Assembly: GCA_026770585.1 (NCBI GenBank)
Contig: MU647310.1
Coordinates: 12,160 to 30,397 of the forward strand
Direction of reading: 5' to 3'
Source of the DNA: Baffinella frigidus
Taxonomy: Eukaryota; Cryptophyceae; Cryptomonadales; Baffinellaceae
Length of the DNA: 18,238 bases
The notes under the pieces are model-generated. The model was not told where the DNA came from and searched no databases. It was given only the letters and a program-made list of their open reading frames with translations. Shown here piece after piece: positions 1-10,906 of this stretch (the first letter of the stretch is position 1; each line of letters starts with the position of its first letter). A program made the translations under genes and the position numbers.

Positions 1-170
1 CAATAACCACTCCAAAGGGCTCTGGTAGTAACCACCCCGAAGAGCTCTAGCAGTAACCACTCTGAAGGGCTCTGGTAGTAACCACCCCGCAGAGCTCTAG
101 CAGTAACCACCCCGAAGGCCTCTATCAATAACCAACCCGAAGGGCTCTAGTAGTAACCACCAGGAAGGGT
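1..170. repeat. 25-bp tandem array
   Basis: Six to seven units of 25 bp, each starting TAACCACC and ending GGCTCTAG(T/C)A; unit starts at 4, 29, 54, 79, 104, 129 and 154. The array runs out of the window on the left. Units alternate between GAAGAGCTCTAG and GAAGGGCTCTGG types, hinting at an older 50-bp unit. Confidence 0.9.
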
Positions 171-196
171 GAGAGAACACCCTTCCTGCTGGTTAC
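154..196. repeat. Hairpin at the end of the 25-bp array
   Basis: 154-171 and 179-196 are inverted copies (17 of 18 pairs) around a 7-base loop. The array sequence continues in reverse orientation after the hairpin, so the array is folded back on itself here. Confidence 0.8.
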
Positions 197-261
197 TGCT
201 AGAGCTCTTCCCTTCCTGTTGGGTACTGGAGATGTGTAGTAATGGGAGAACGGCTCTAGCA

Positions 262-455
262 CTAACCAACCCGAAGGGCGAGAGAACACCTGGTCTCGGC
301 GCCCGCGCCTTGGCCCACCTTCAGAGAAGGGCCCCGGCGCGGGCGCCTCTGGTAGCAACCACCCCGAAGGGCTCTAGTAGTAACCAACATGAAGGGTGGG
401 AGATCACCTGGTCTCGGCGCCCGCGCCCGCGCCGGGATTCACCTTCAGAGAAGGG
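262..455. repeat. Direct duplication of about 70 bp including an exon 14 tail
   Basis: 262-331 and 381-455 share GAAGGG(C/T)G, ACCTGGTCTCGGCGCCCGCG and ACCTTCAGAGAAGGG, offset 118-124 bp. The shared 3' end of each copy contains the tail and donor of proposed exon 14. The GC-rich middle differs by a short insertion. Confidence 0.75.
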
Positions 456-482
456 TTGATCTCGAACCCCACGAGCATGTCC
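443..482 (-). CDS. Tentative SBNO-like exon 14 (DMLVGFEINPSLK)
   Basis: A 40-bp candidate: G completing Arg, then DMLVGFEINPSLK. The acceptor is gttccccgcag, the donor CTGAAG|gtgaat. LVGFEI resembles the R-x-VGL-x-IP strand near the family's C-terminus. The acceptor and head recur at 538-562 (REILVGF), and the tail with its donor recurs at 317-331. The gene is expected to continue to the left of the window. Confidence 0.52.
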
Positions 483-3400
483 CTGCGGGGAACGCAGATT
501 ATCCTCTCGGGGCTGTAGGGGTTGGGCGCACATTCAAGAACCCCACGAGAATTTCCCTGCGGATGTCTCTGCGGGGAACAGCCAGTTGACTCCACGCGAG
601 TGGGGAGCCCGGCATCCACCACGCCAGAGGGCTCGAGGGAAACCGACGCCTTATCCACGTGAGATTCTACGTGGTTGACTTAAGTGGTGAAGGGGATTCC
701 CCTGCAAGATGTCAAAAGTGGATGTTTCGAGCCCTCTGGCGTGGCAGGGTGGCTCTCTCTTCTGCTGCGCGATCTTGGACACAGGCGGTGTGAAGTTTAT
801 CCGGGGAAACCTATTTTTCTTTAGTTTGATGGCAAGGAAAATTACTACATAAATGCTTTAATACTACTAATAAGAACGAACTGTGTAGTAATTTTCCTTG
901 CCATCAAACTAAAGAAAAATAGGTTTCCCCGGATAAAAGTGGCACCTACGGCAAGCTAGGGACGGGTGGACTGGCTAGATGCCGCCGGCAGGCTGATGAA
1001 GGGGGGGGGCGGGGAGGGTAGAGGAGAGAGAGAGAGAGGGAGAGAGAGAGTGTGTAGGGGGAGAGAGAGGGCGAGAGAGGGAGGGAGGGAGGGAGGGAGG
1101 GAGAGAGAGAGAGGAGGGCGGCAGGAGAGGGTTTGCCCCCCATCGACGAGATCGAGAGAACATCTCTCAGAAACAACAAACTGCATCCAAACGGATCCAG
1201 AGGACCAACACACGAATACGGTGTGCGAGGGTAGAAGGTTGAGGACTGTGCAGGGTGGCGTCCTAGGAGCTTGGCCTACAGTAGAAGGTCCTAGGCAATC
1301 CCGTAGGCCTAACTACCCCATTTTCAGGCCGTAGCCTATTAGGCCTAACTACCCCATTTTCCGTAGGCCTAACTACCCCATTTTCAGGCCGTAGCCTATT
1401 AGTGTGTGGAGGAAGGGCACCTTGCTGCGCCGGTGCTTTGCGTGGGTTGGACCCGCACCACCTGCGGGTAGAGAGGTTGTTGATTACACGACCAGCATGA
1501 CCACGCACCAAAACCTCCTGCGTTTTTTAGGGGGCAACTGGGATCTGATCAAGTTAATAGGCTAACGGCCTGAAAATGGGGTAGTTGGTCCTACGGCATT
1601 GCCTAGGACCTCCTACCGTAGGCCGAGACTTTTTGGTCCTAGGATCCCTCGGCCTACGGTAGGAGGTCCTAGGCAATGCCGTAGGCCTAACTACCCCATT
1701 TTCAGGCCGTTAGCCTATGAAAGTGACCACTCCCTCCTTGGAACTTGAAGGACTTCGTTCTCCAGTCCATTCCACAAGAACAAAGAGGGTGGGGGGGTGC
1801 GGGGATTCTATCAAAACAAACGTGAACCCACACCTGTGCTCGCATTGGAATGATCGCGAGTTTAGGGTCTAGGGTTTGGTGTTTAGGGTTTAGGGTTCAG
1901 GGTTTATGGCTTACGGTTTATGGTTTCGGGTTTCGGGTTTCGGGTTTAGGTGCACCTTCAAAGCCGAGATCATACATGTCCTTGAGCTCCTGGTAGCAAG
2001 GCAGGAGCCCACTCGAGGTTGCAAGAGGGGCCTATTTACATGTGGAATTGTAAAAATATGTACCAGGATAGGGTGTTCCAACCTCGCGTCTGGGCTAACT
2101 TCGCCTAGAATGGCTCCAACAGCAATGGACGTGACTATGAACGCTACAGCAATGAACGTTACAGAGGCTATATCTCGGGTTTGGATGGGCCCCTCTAGCA
2201 TTCTCGTGTGGGGTTCGGTGCACCTTCAAACCGAGCTCGTACACGTTTTTGAGCTCTTTGTAGAACGGCAGGAGCAGCCCTGAGAGAATGACCTGCTCAC
2301 ACGAACACCAATTTAATTTCGGACCAAGACAGAATCTGCCCCGCTATCTTAGGCTCCCCACGCGGAAGGTAAGGGAGTATATGCTATTTTAGGCATCAAA
2401 TGATGCTATCTTACGCCTTTTCATCAGGACAGATTCTGGTATGGTCCGAGATGAAATTTGAGAGGATTATCTCATCCGCAAACACCATTTCACCACGCAA
2501 TTCCTGCGCGTCACCCACCACTCGGTGGGCTTCGAGGGGTTCGGATTTGAATTTGGGGCCGGATTCTGGGGTGTTGCATGACCAAATTTACACCAGAAGA
2601 TCCTTAAAATCAATTATCTCTGGGCAAGTTGACTTTTGTTGAAAGGTCCGAAGTCCACCGTGTGGGTAGATTATGTTTCGCGAAACGTCCGTCGTGGTTC
2701 ACCGCGCGATTCCAGCACGTCACCCACACAGCGGACTTTCAAGGGATTTTAAACAACCCCTACGCGATACGACCTAGGACCCTACGGTAGGCAACCCGTA
2801 GGGACAAAGGGGGTTCCTACAGATAAGGTAACGGAAACTCGGGCACTGAGTACCCGAAAATCCCTTCGTAGCCCGCTGTGCGGCTGGCAGATTATTTTTC
2901 GCAAAACGACCGTCTCATGAATTTCGCGCCTGGTAGAAAGGCAGGAGTAGCCCCGAGAGAATGATCTGATCCAGGCGGGTTTCTTAACGCTGATAAACGT
3001 GTGTATCACTCAACTTATTAAGGGCCTATCTAGGACCTAAAGAGCGCTTGCGGGAAAACTTAGCCGATTTCAACGAGATTTTTTCCCAGAAATTCAGAGC
3101 TTTTGTACCAGGAGATGACATGAAACCGGTCCATCTAAACGAATCTGGTACACATTCTGAAAACATTTCTCGTTGAAATCGACCAAGTTTTCCCGCAAGC
3201 GCTCTATCGAGAGTAATAAGGACGAAGAGGATGCTTCGATCCACGAGCAAACACTTCACAGATTGAATGGCGTCACCAAAAAGTCTCGGCCTACGGTAGG
3301 AGGTCCTAGGCAATGCCGTAGGCCTAACTACCCCATTTTCAGGCCGTTACCCTATTAACTTCACAGGTTCCACCGCGTCATCTTCTTCGGGAGTAATAAA

Positions 3401-6400
3401 GAAGAAGAGGATGCTCTAATCCACAAGTAAACACTTCACAGGTTTCACCGCGCCACCTCGTAGATTCTTGTATGAAAAATCGAATGTCAATTTATGTCAA
3501 AAGTCATTTTTATGTGTCGATAGGCTTTTACGCTCTTAACAAATACATCATATGTATTTCGCAACTCGTCCATCTACAACAAATCCGGTACACGTCCTGG
3601 TATTTTGCACCCTAAAAATACGAAATTGCTCCAATGCCAAGCCGCAAGTGAGATATGATCCATTAGGTGAGGGGACTAGATTCCAGCCAGTGTGAGAAAT
3701 CATGGTTCCGGGGTACGAAACCGTTTCCTGTGAAAGCGAAGCGAAGCAGATTGAGGGAGTAGGAGCCAGGCGCAGCCTCGGCACGACGCAGGACCCTTTG
3801 TGGGGGTACTTCGTGGCTGAAATTGGAGCCATTGGCTGAAATTTGAGCCATTTCGTTGTTTCATAGGAGAAATCATAGGAGAAATTACTATGGCATGGGT
3901 AGTTTTACTTATGAATCCTAATTAAATCAATTACCCACCCCAACAGTCCTGGCAACGCCAACAGTGCAACGGCACGAAAACCGCACAGGACGAATCGGAT
4001 CTACGCTAGACCTGAAGGTAGTCAATCGCAAAAGTCAACTTCAATTGAACCTCATGTCAACTTTTGGCAAAACGCTCAGATTCTGAGCGTTTTCCTGTTG
4101 TGTCAACTTATGATTGCTCCCGTTCACGTCTAAAGTAGGCTGGGAGCAGTCTGATTCGGGCTCACGAATTTGGCGAGTCCAGGCTCGTGTCCGCTCCAAA
4201 GTTGACGGACACGTACCGCGAAACCACAAGATCAACTTAAGAACAGAAAGTCAACCCAACTGAGGCAGAGCTGGGATTGCGAAGCTGGGGGCAGACCACT
4301 TCTTTGAGGGTGCTCTTGGACGCGTTCCACGCCACCTCCCACCTCCTCTGTCAGGTCACACACCAAATTTAAGGTCGAGACTCCCTTCTTTTGAAAGTTT
4401 TTCCGCTGCGAGCGAGGACGAGATTCAATTTTAAAGGGGTTTAAAAACTTTCATCTGAATCCTAAGGGAAATGGACTTTGAAAAGAAAAATCTGGGACCG
4501 GAATTCAGGTCCCAGCTTTTAAAATGAACGCCCAGGTGCCTCTATAGCGGATTACAAAGGAATGCCGAGGAATGGCTCCAACTGCTGGCGTTTGTTGACG
4601 GAAATGTACCGTGAAACAGTTGACGGATGTGTACCGCGAAACCAGAAGGTGAATCCTAAAAGTACGAAATGGCTCCAATGAAAGTACGAAATGGCTCCAA
4701 CTGCTGGCGTGTGGGGTGTTTCCTGGGAAAGAATCTCGGAATCAACGTTCGGCAGAGAGATGAATAATGCCAAACAACCAGCGTCAGCGCCGCACATGCC
4801 ACGCATTGTGCCACCACGGTACCCCGTGTCGGCCGCTCATACGAGCATTTTCCAGAGGGATTCTAACTCCACCTCCTACTGGTGTCAGGAGGAGGACGTT
4901 CGTGGCTGGGCAGTGCTTATCTCGTCCATGCATCGGGGGGGGGGGGCGCAAATTCCCACTTGTGACGGAGGCGTGACCCTGAGCGGGAACGTGAAATTCA
5001 CAGGCCAACGGCCTGAAAATGGGGTAGTTAGGCCTACGGCATTGCCTAGGACCTCCTACCGTAGGCCGAGGGATCCTAGGACCAAAAAGTCTCGGCCTAC
5101 GGTAGGAGGTCCTAGGCAATCCCGTAGAACCAACTACCCCATTTTCAGGCCGTTACCCTAATAAAATGTTTGGAGGTCAGACATGGCGCTCAAAGGCTCT
5201 TCATTTGAAACGGACGGGGCGTTTTCGGGGTTAGGAACCTTGGCATCTTGACAGCTGAGAGGTTTGCAGTTTCTGACCGTGCTTTCCCTTGCCAACGTTC
5301 TCCAGTATCCTGTGCATGGTGCTAGCGATCAGCGAACAGCCACTTAGCAGCGGCCGAGTTCCTCCCCCCCCACATATCCGCGGGAAACGCGGTTAGAATT
5401 CCAGAGCAATGGATACGATTCTAGTACAAATCGTTTTGATGGACTGTATCCGTGGAGCCCCCGGTGGCTGCTAATTGGAAGGGAGAGCGTTCCTGGACCG
5501 GCCAGGTTGCTCCTCAACCCTACACCCTACACCCTACACCCTACACCCTACACCCTACACCCTACAGCCTACACCTTCAATGCGAAACGCGAAACCCTAA
5601 ATAGCTCCAATAGGTACGCTCCCAGGACCAGCTATGGCAGACTGATGGAATGAACCTTAATTGACGGGTTCTTGCACAGGAGAAACCCTCTTACGGCCAC
5701 TTCGTAAAATCGGCCACTTCGTAAATGTAAACTTAAGAAATAAATGTAAACTTATGGTTGATAGGCTCAACGGTCCTTAACAAATACATCATATGGTACA
5801 GGGGATTCTCTCCTTCTCTCAGAAGGACGTTGAGAGGATGGAGCTATTTAGGGTTTCGCATTTCGCGTTGAAGGTGTAGGGTGTAGGGTGTAGGGTTGAG
5901 GAGCAACCTGGCCGGTCCAGGAACGCTCTCCCTTCCAATTAGCAGGCATGGAGTGTTGGACGCAACATTGGGGTGTAAAGTACTCTTCAAGGCCCATCGA
6001 CTATTGTATCACTCAACGCCAGGCGTAAGGGCATATCTAGGACCTGTCTCAACATTAACAAAGAAGAAGAAGTGAAGTGCTTGCATCGGGCATGACAGTG
6101 GCATAACTGCAAACAGGCAAAAAAGGGATGCAGGACTGAGAGGGAGAGAGACACAGGACTGAGAAGGGGAGGGATACATGAGAGGTATCCCTTAAGTGGC
6201 CAGTAGGCTTATACGCCCTACCGTAGGGCCCTAGGACCTGCCTAGGACCTCAGGCCCCCAAATTTGGAGGCCTGGTCACTTGAGGGATATGGACTGAGAA
6301 GGAGAAATATACAGGAGTGAGCAGGAGATTAATGAAGGACTGACAAAGAGAGCATATCCCTTAAGTGGCCAGCCGGTCAAATTTGACCGGCAAGAGGTCC

Positions 6401-9400
6401 TAGGCAGGTCCTAGGACCCTACGGTAGGGCGTATGCGCCTACTGGCCACTGAAGGGATACAGGATGAAGGACTGAGAAGGGGAGCGTGCAACGTTACCGT
6501 TGACGGGACTAAGAGGGAGAGTATGGAACGGGTGCCGGAGCACGCTCTGAGGATCAGCTGCAGGGGAGATCCCTCTTTGTGGGTATCTAGGCTTTAAGGG
6601 CACCTAAGGATGCAAGGTTATGAGGCCTCACAAGTAGATTCACGTATCTTCCGTGGTAGACAATAGCTAAACGCTAGTGTCCACGTATCCCTTAAGTCAC
6701 CGGTAGGCTCATACGCCCTACCGTAGGCCCTAGGACCTGCCTAGAACCTCTTGCGGGTCAATTTTGACCGGCTGGCCACTTAAGGGATATGAGGGTCAGC
6801 TGCCGCAGACTGTTGGAGTGAATGGAGGAGTGACAGGAGTGAATGGAGGACTGACAAGAACCGAGAGCCTAGCAGGGATGCATGCCTAAGAGAGAGAGCA
6901 TGGAACGTGACCGTTGACGAGACTAAGAGGGAAAGTCTGGAACGGTACCGTTGCAGGCTATTTTAGGCATCAAACCAAGGCTTAAAATAGCATAAATGGC
7001 TCCACCAACCTGTGCTTCCTTTGGGATTTTCTAAACCCTGAACCCCCTCCCGCGATGTTACCGTTGCAGGGGCGCATGTTCTTGTAGGATGCCCCCCTCC
7101 ACTCTGTGTGCATCTGCGCCGAAGGTCAACGCTTAAGTTAACATCAACGCTCAAGTTGACATGCACACCTTGGTATACAACTTGAGCCAATATTGGCCAA
7201 CGCGAAGCTCCAACTAAGCAAGTTTCCAAGTTCAAACATAGGCTCAATGGGTACAAGTGTAAGTTGGAACGTTGGCCAAATGGAGGTTTCTGACCGTGCT
7301 TTCCCTTGCCAACGTTCTCCAGTATCCTGTGCAAGTTGGAACCTCCATTTGGCCAAGTCCTGCCACATTGGCTCTAACCTCCCTACCTCGGTGCAGGGAA
7401 AGAGAGATTGATAATTTATTGCCAAACAACCAGCGTCAGCGCCGCACATGCTACGCATTGTGGCACTGCTGTACCCAGTGTCGGCCGCTCATACGAGCAT
7501 TGGGTATCACCAGCCACATTGTCTGCGACTGACACTTTCATAGGCTAACGGCCTGAAAATGGGGTAGTTAGGCATACGGCATTGCCTAGGACCTCCTACC
7601 GTAGGCCCAAGGATCCTCGGACCAAAAAGTCTCGGCCTACGGTAGGAGGTCCTAGGCAATCCCGTAGGCCTAACTACCCCGTTTTCAGGCCGTTAGCCTA
7701 TTAACTTCATGAAACAGCGATGCATCAAGTGTGTTCGGGAAAACGTGGGTTGGGTGTCACCAGCCAAGTTGTCTGCGACAGGCAAGGCAAAAACAAAAGT
7801 TTTCGTGAAAACGGTGCTGACGAAGGACATTGCGATGTTGGCACTCGACTGTTTTCTTTGAAACCTACAACCGCCTCTTCAGCAGATTCTAATTGAATTT
7901 GAAGGTGTTGCTCTTTCTTTCGGACGATGGGTCCGTCAGGCGCTACCTTGAGGTAGAGAATGACCTCCGTGCCTCCGTGCTTGCCCGTATCATGTAGGTA
8001 GTATCCACTGCAGGGACAGTTGCAGATTTTAAGGGCGGCTGTAGATTTCAGAGGCGGTGCAAAGGTCCTTCCCTTCACATCAGCTTTCTAGTTCTCTCCG
8101 AGTAAATTTGGGCGCGTCATCATTTCGCCCCCCCCAAAATTTCACATGTGAATTTCATGGGGGGGGGTGTCAAATTTACCTGTGAAATTTCAAGGGGGGG
8201 TCATTATTTTGCCCAGTTGGTACTTAACTTTACTCGGACATATCTAGGCTTTCTGGCGATGTTCCATTCGAAAAATGAGACGCGAGCAGGAAGGCTTGAC
8301 GCTAAGTTCACGGAGAGAGAATTTCCGTTACCTTATCCGTAGGAATCCTCCTATGTCCCTACGGGTTGCCTACCGTAGGTCCTGGGTCTTATCGCTTAGG
8401 GTTGTTCCAAATCCCTTCGAAGTCCGCTGTGTGGATGAGACGCGAGAAGGAAGGCTGAACGCGAAATTCACGGATAGAGAGCGCTGTGGGAGAGGAAGAA
8501 TTCAGGGGCAAGGCGTGAGAGCTACGCGGAACGACTGTCTAGAATTCGTGGATCGCGGTCAGTTCACAATTCTTCCCCACAAATTGGCCACTTTTGGAGA
8601 AAAATCGATTTTTTGTTTCAGGTAAAATGACTTTTGACGAGGTCACCATATGGCTACCTTATCCATGTCGGTTGCCATCCGGTGGTTTCTCGTAGAGGGT
8701 GTACCTGAGGTCGTCGGTTTTCTGCTTTTCGTGCTTGGTCTTTTCCACCCGTTCGCGCAGGAGAACCTCCGCCCGTTCCCATTTGAGGCTCTGGCTGACC
8801 CTGCCAGCAATCGAGGCTAGAAATGTGACTATTTTGAAACAGGGATTCTTTTACAAGTGAAGGAGGAAAACGAGGTGTGTAGTAATTTCCACACACATAG
8901 GGGCATTTGGTCACGTACCTGCGGGATATCCCACAGGTACGTGACCACGCCTGCCCGTGACTGGTACTAAATTTAACAATCCCACATTTAAAATGCTCCA
9001 TCTTCCAGCCTCGAGTGGCAGCAATCGATCACCGGAAGGTCAAAAAGAAGATTCATCCCAACTCTGGGAGTAACCACGCCAGAGTTCAGGAAGGGGGTCG
9101 CCAAAAGTCACCCCCCCCTTAGTCAAAAGTCAACCCCGTCGAATGGGACGGTCGGAAAGAGCAATCTGGCGTGGAACTTTGGTCAAAAAGAAGATTCATC
9201 CCAACTCTGGGAGCAACTTCCCCATCAGAAACACCACGCCAGAGGGCTCGAAAGATCCACGTTTGACATCTTTCAGCGGAATTCCGAAGGATTCTGAAGT
9301 CAAACACGCCAGATCTGGCGTGGATAAGGTGTCGGTTTCTCTCGAGCCCTCTGGCGTGGCAGGGAATCCGCTTCTCTACCAACCCTCACCCCTAACCCCT

Positions 9401-10524
9401 TAACCCCCGAACCCTGAAACCCAAACCTCTAAACCCTGACGCCAAAGTCTTGGAGGATGTCGCCAAAAGTCAATTTCCCCTCACGGCAGTGATTTTTCAA
9501 CGTCAACAGATGCAATCATACGCGCTTTTCACAACCCCTTCAAACGCCCTGGCGTGGGAAGCCTCAGCCTGATGCAATCTCATCTCAAAACATACCAGAA
9601 TCTGTCCATACAAAAAGGCGTAAGATAGCATCTTTGTATGCCTAAAATAGCAAATACACCGTTATCTTCTGTGTCGGAAGCCTAAGATAGCGGAACAGAT
9701 TATGTCTTGTTCCGAAATTAAATCTGCCGGAAAGCCAGAGGTCGACAAGAGGGATTTGGGAAGGTGGAAAACAGACCGGATCCAGGTCGAATCTGGAAAG
9801 GTGGGGAAGAGACCGGATTCAGGTCGAATCTGGGAAGGTGGGGAGGAGACCGGATCCAGGTCGAATCGAGAGTAATGCAGAAGAAAAAGAAGAAGAAAAA
9901 ATCTGGGAAGGTGGGGAGGAGTCCAGATCCAGGTCGCATCTGCTGCTGCAAACCCTTGGCCCGCCCTGTCCATCTATTATTTTTCAAACGACCTGGTGTT
10001 TAAAAGGCGGCTTTTGGTGGTAAAAATAGATAAACGCCCTTTTAAACGAGAATTTGAGAGGAGTTTGGGGAGAAGACCTGATCGAGGTCGCGAACAACTG
10101 CGCAAAACCTTGCTTCACTATACGTACCAAAATACGATATGCAATAAAAGGCGGGGGCACTCGAACAGGACCACTGGCTTCTCGAAGATGTTGGACCGGA
10201 TCCAGGTCGAATCTGGGGACCACTTAGCAGCGACCGAAGAACCCCCCCCCCGGATTCTCGGGGGGAAATTCCGGTTGGAATCCATAGGAATTTATAAGAT
10301 TCTGGCACAAATAGTTTCGATGGACTGCATGAGTGAAGACCTCGGTGGCGGCTAAGTGGGTGGGGTCAAGACCTGATTGAGGTCGCGAGCATCTGCGCGC
10401 CGAGGCGGGGGCACTCGAAGAGGACCACTGGCTTCTGGAAGATGTTGGACCCTCCTTCAAGGTCCAGGATGCCCTCGTCGTACTTGTTGTCTAGCCGCGC
10501 CTGTTGGCGGCACGCAGTTGCTCT

Positions 10525-10559
<35 letters not shown>

Positions 10560-10640
10560 GCAGAGAGAGAGAGAGAGCAAGAGAGCGAGAGAGCCAGCGA
10601 GAGAGAGCGAGAGAGCGAGACGGTGCGTGCGGGAGAGGAC

Positions 10641-10683
<43 letters not shown>

Positions 10684-10788
10684 TGAGAGAGAGAACTTCT
10701 GGAAGATGTTGGACCCTCCTTCGAGGTCCAGGATGCCCTCGTCGTTCTCGTTGTCTAGCCGCGCCTATTGGCGGCACGCAGTTGCTCT

Positions 10789-10820
<32 letters not shown>

Positions 10821-10840
10821 CGGTGCGTGCGAGAGAGGAC

Positions 10841-10906
<66 letters not shown>

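Larger units (their letters stand above)
6060..6960. repeat. Degenerate GGACTGAGAAGGGGAG-type tandem region
   Basis: A plus-strand purine-rich region with recurring GGACTGAGA(A/G)GG, GAGTGAATGGAGGA and GGAACG(G)T-ACCGTTG modules (around 6490, 6525, 6903 and 6940), interrupted by the three TA-flanked MITEs. The recurring ACCGTTGCAGG module equals the donor end of exon 10 on the minus strand. Confidence 0.65.

Noticed and set aside
966-1334. Plus-strand ORF of 122 aa and overlapping minus-strand ORFs
   Set aside because: They cross the GA tract and a family 2 fragment; the composition is repetitive (RER, SLSPSL) and no motif is recognisable.
3026-3313. 95-aa minus-strand ORF
   Set aside because: Spans an inverted-repeat element and half a palindrome; no domain recognised.
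6498-6557. Possible extra exon reading DPQSVLRHPFHTLPLSPVN
   Set aside because: Phase-compatible between exons 10 and 11 with a good acceptor, but built from recurring CGTTCCA-CTCTCCCTCTTAG modules also found at 6900-6950 and without a family match.
7455-7522. Possible extra exon reading NVAGDTQCSYERPTLGTAVP
   Set aside because: It has an acceptor and donor and even fits a phase, but it would add about 20-40 residues where the family goes from the ILA-type strand straight to RP-x-x-G. Kept as part of the 95-bp repeat.
7725-8078. 117-aa minus-strand ORF as a complete gene
   Set aside because: Only the stretch 7947-8007 resembles a protein family, and it is bounded by strong splice sites; the rest has no motif.
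8659-8704. Stop codon TAA at 8659-8661 as the end of the gene
   Set aside because: The frame from exon 8 does reach this stop, but splicing at 8704 restores the expected GYYL strand in exon 9; a terminal-exon isoform remains possible.
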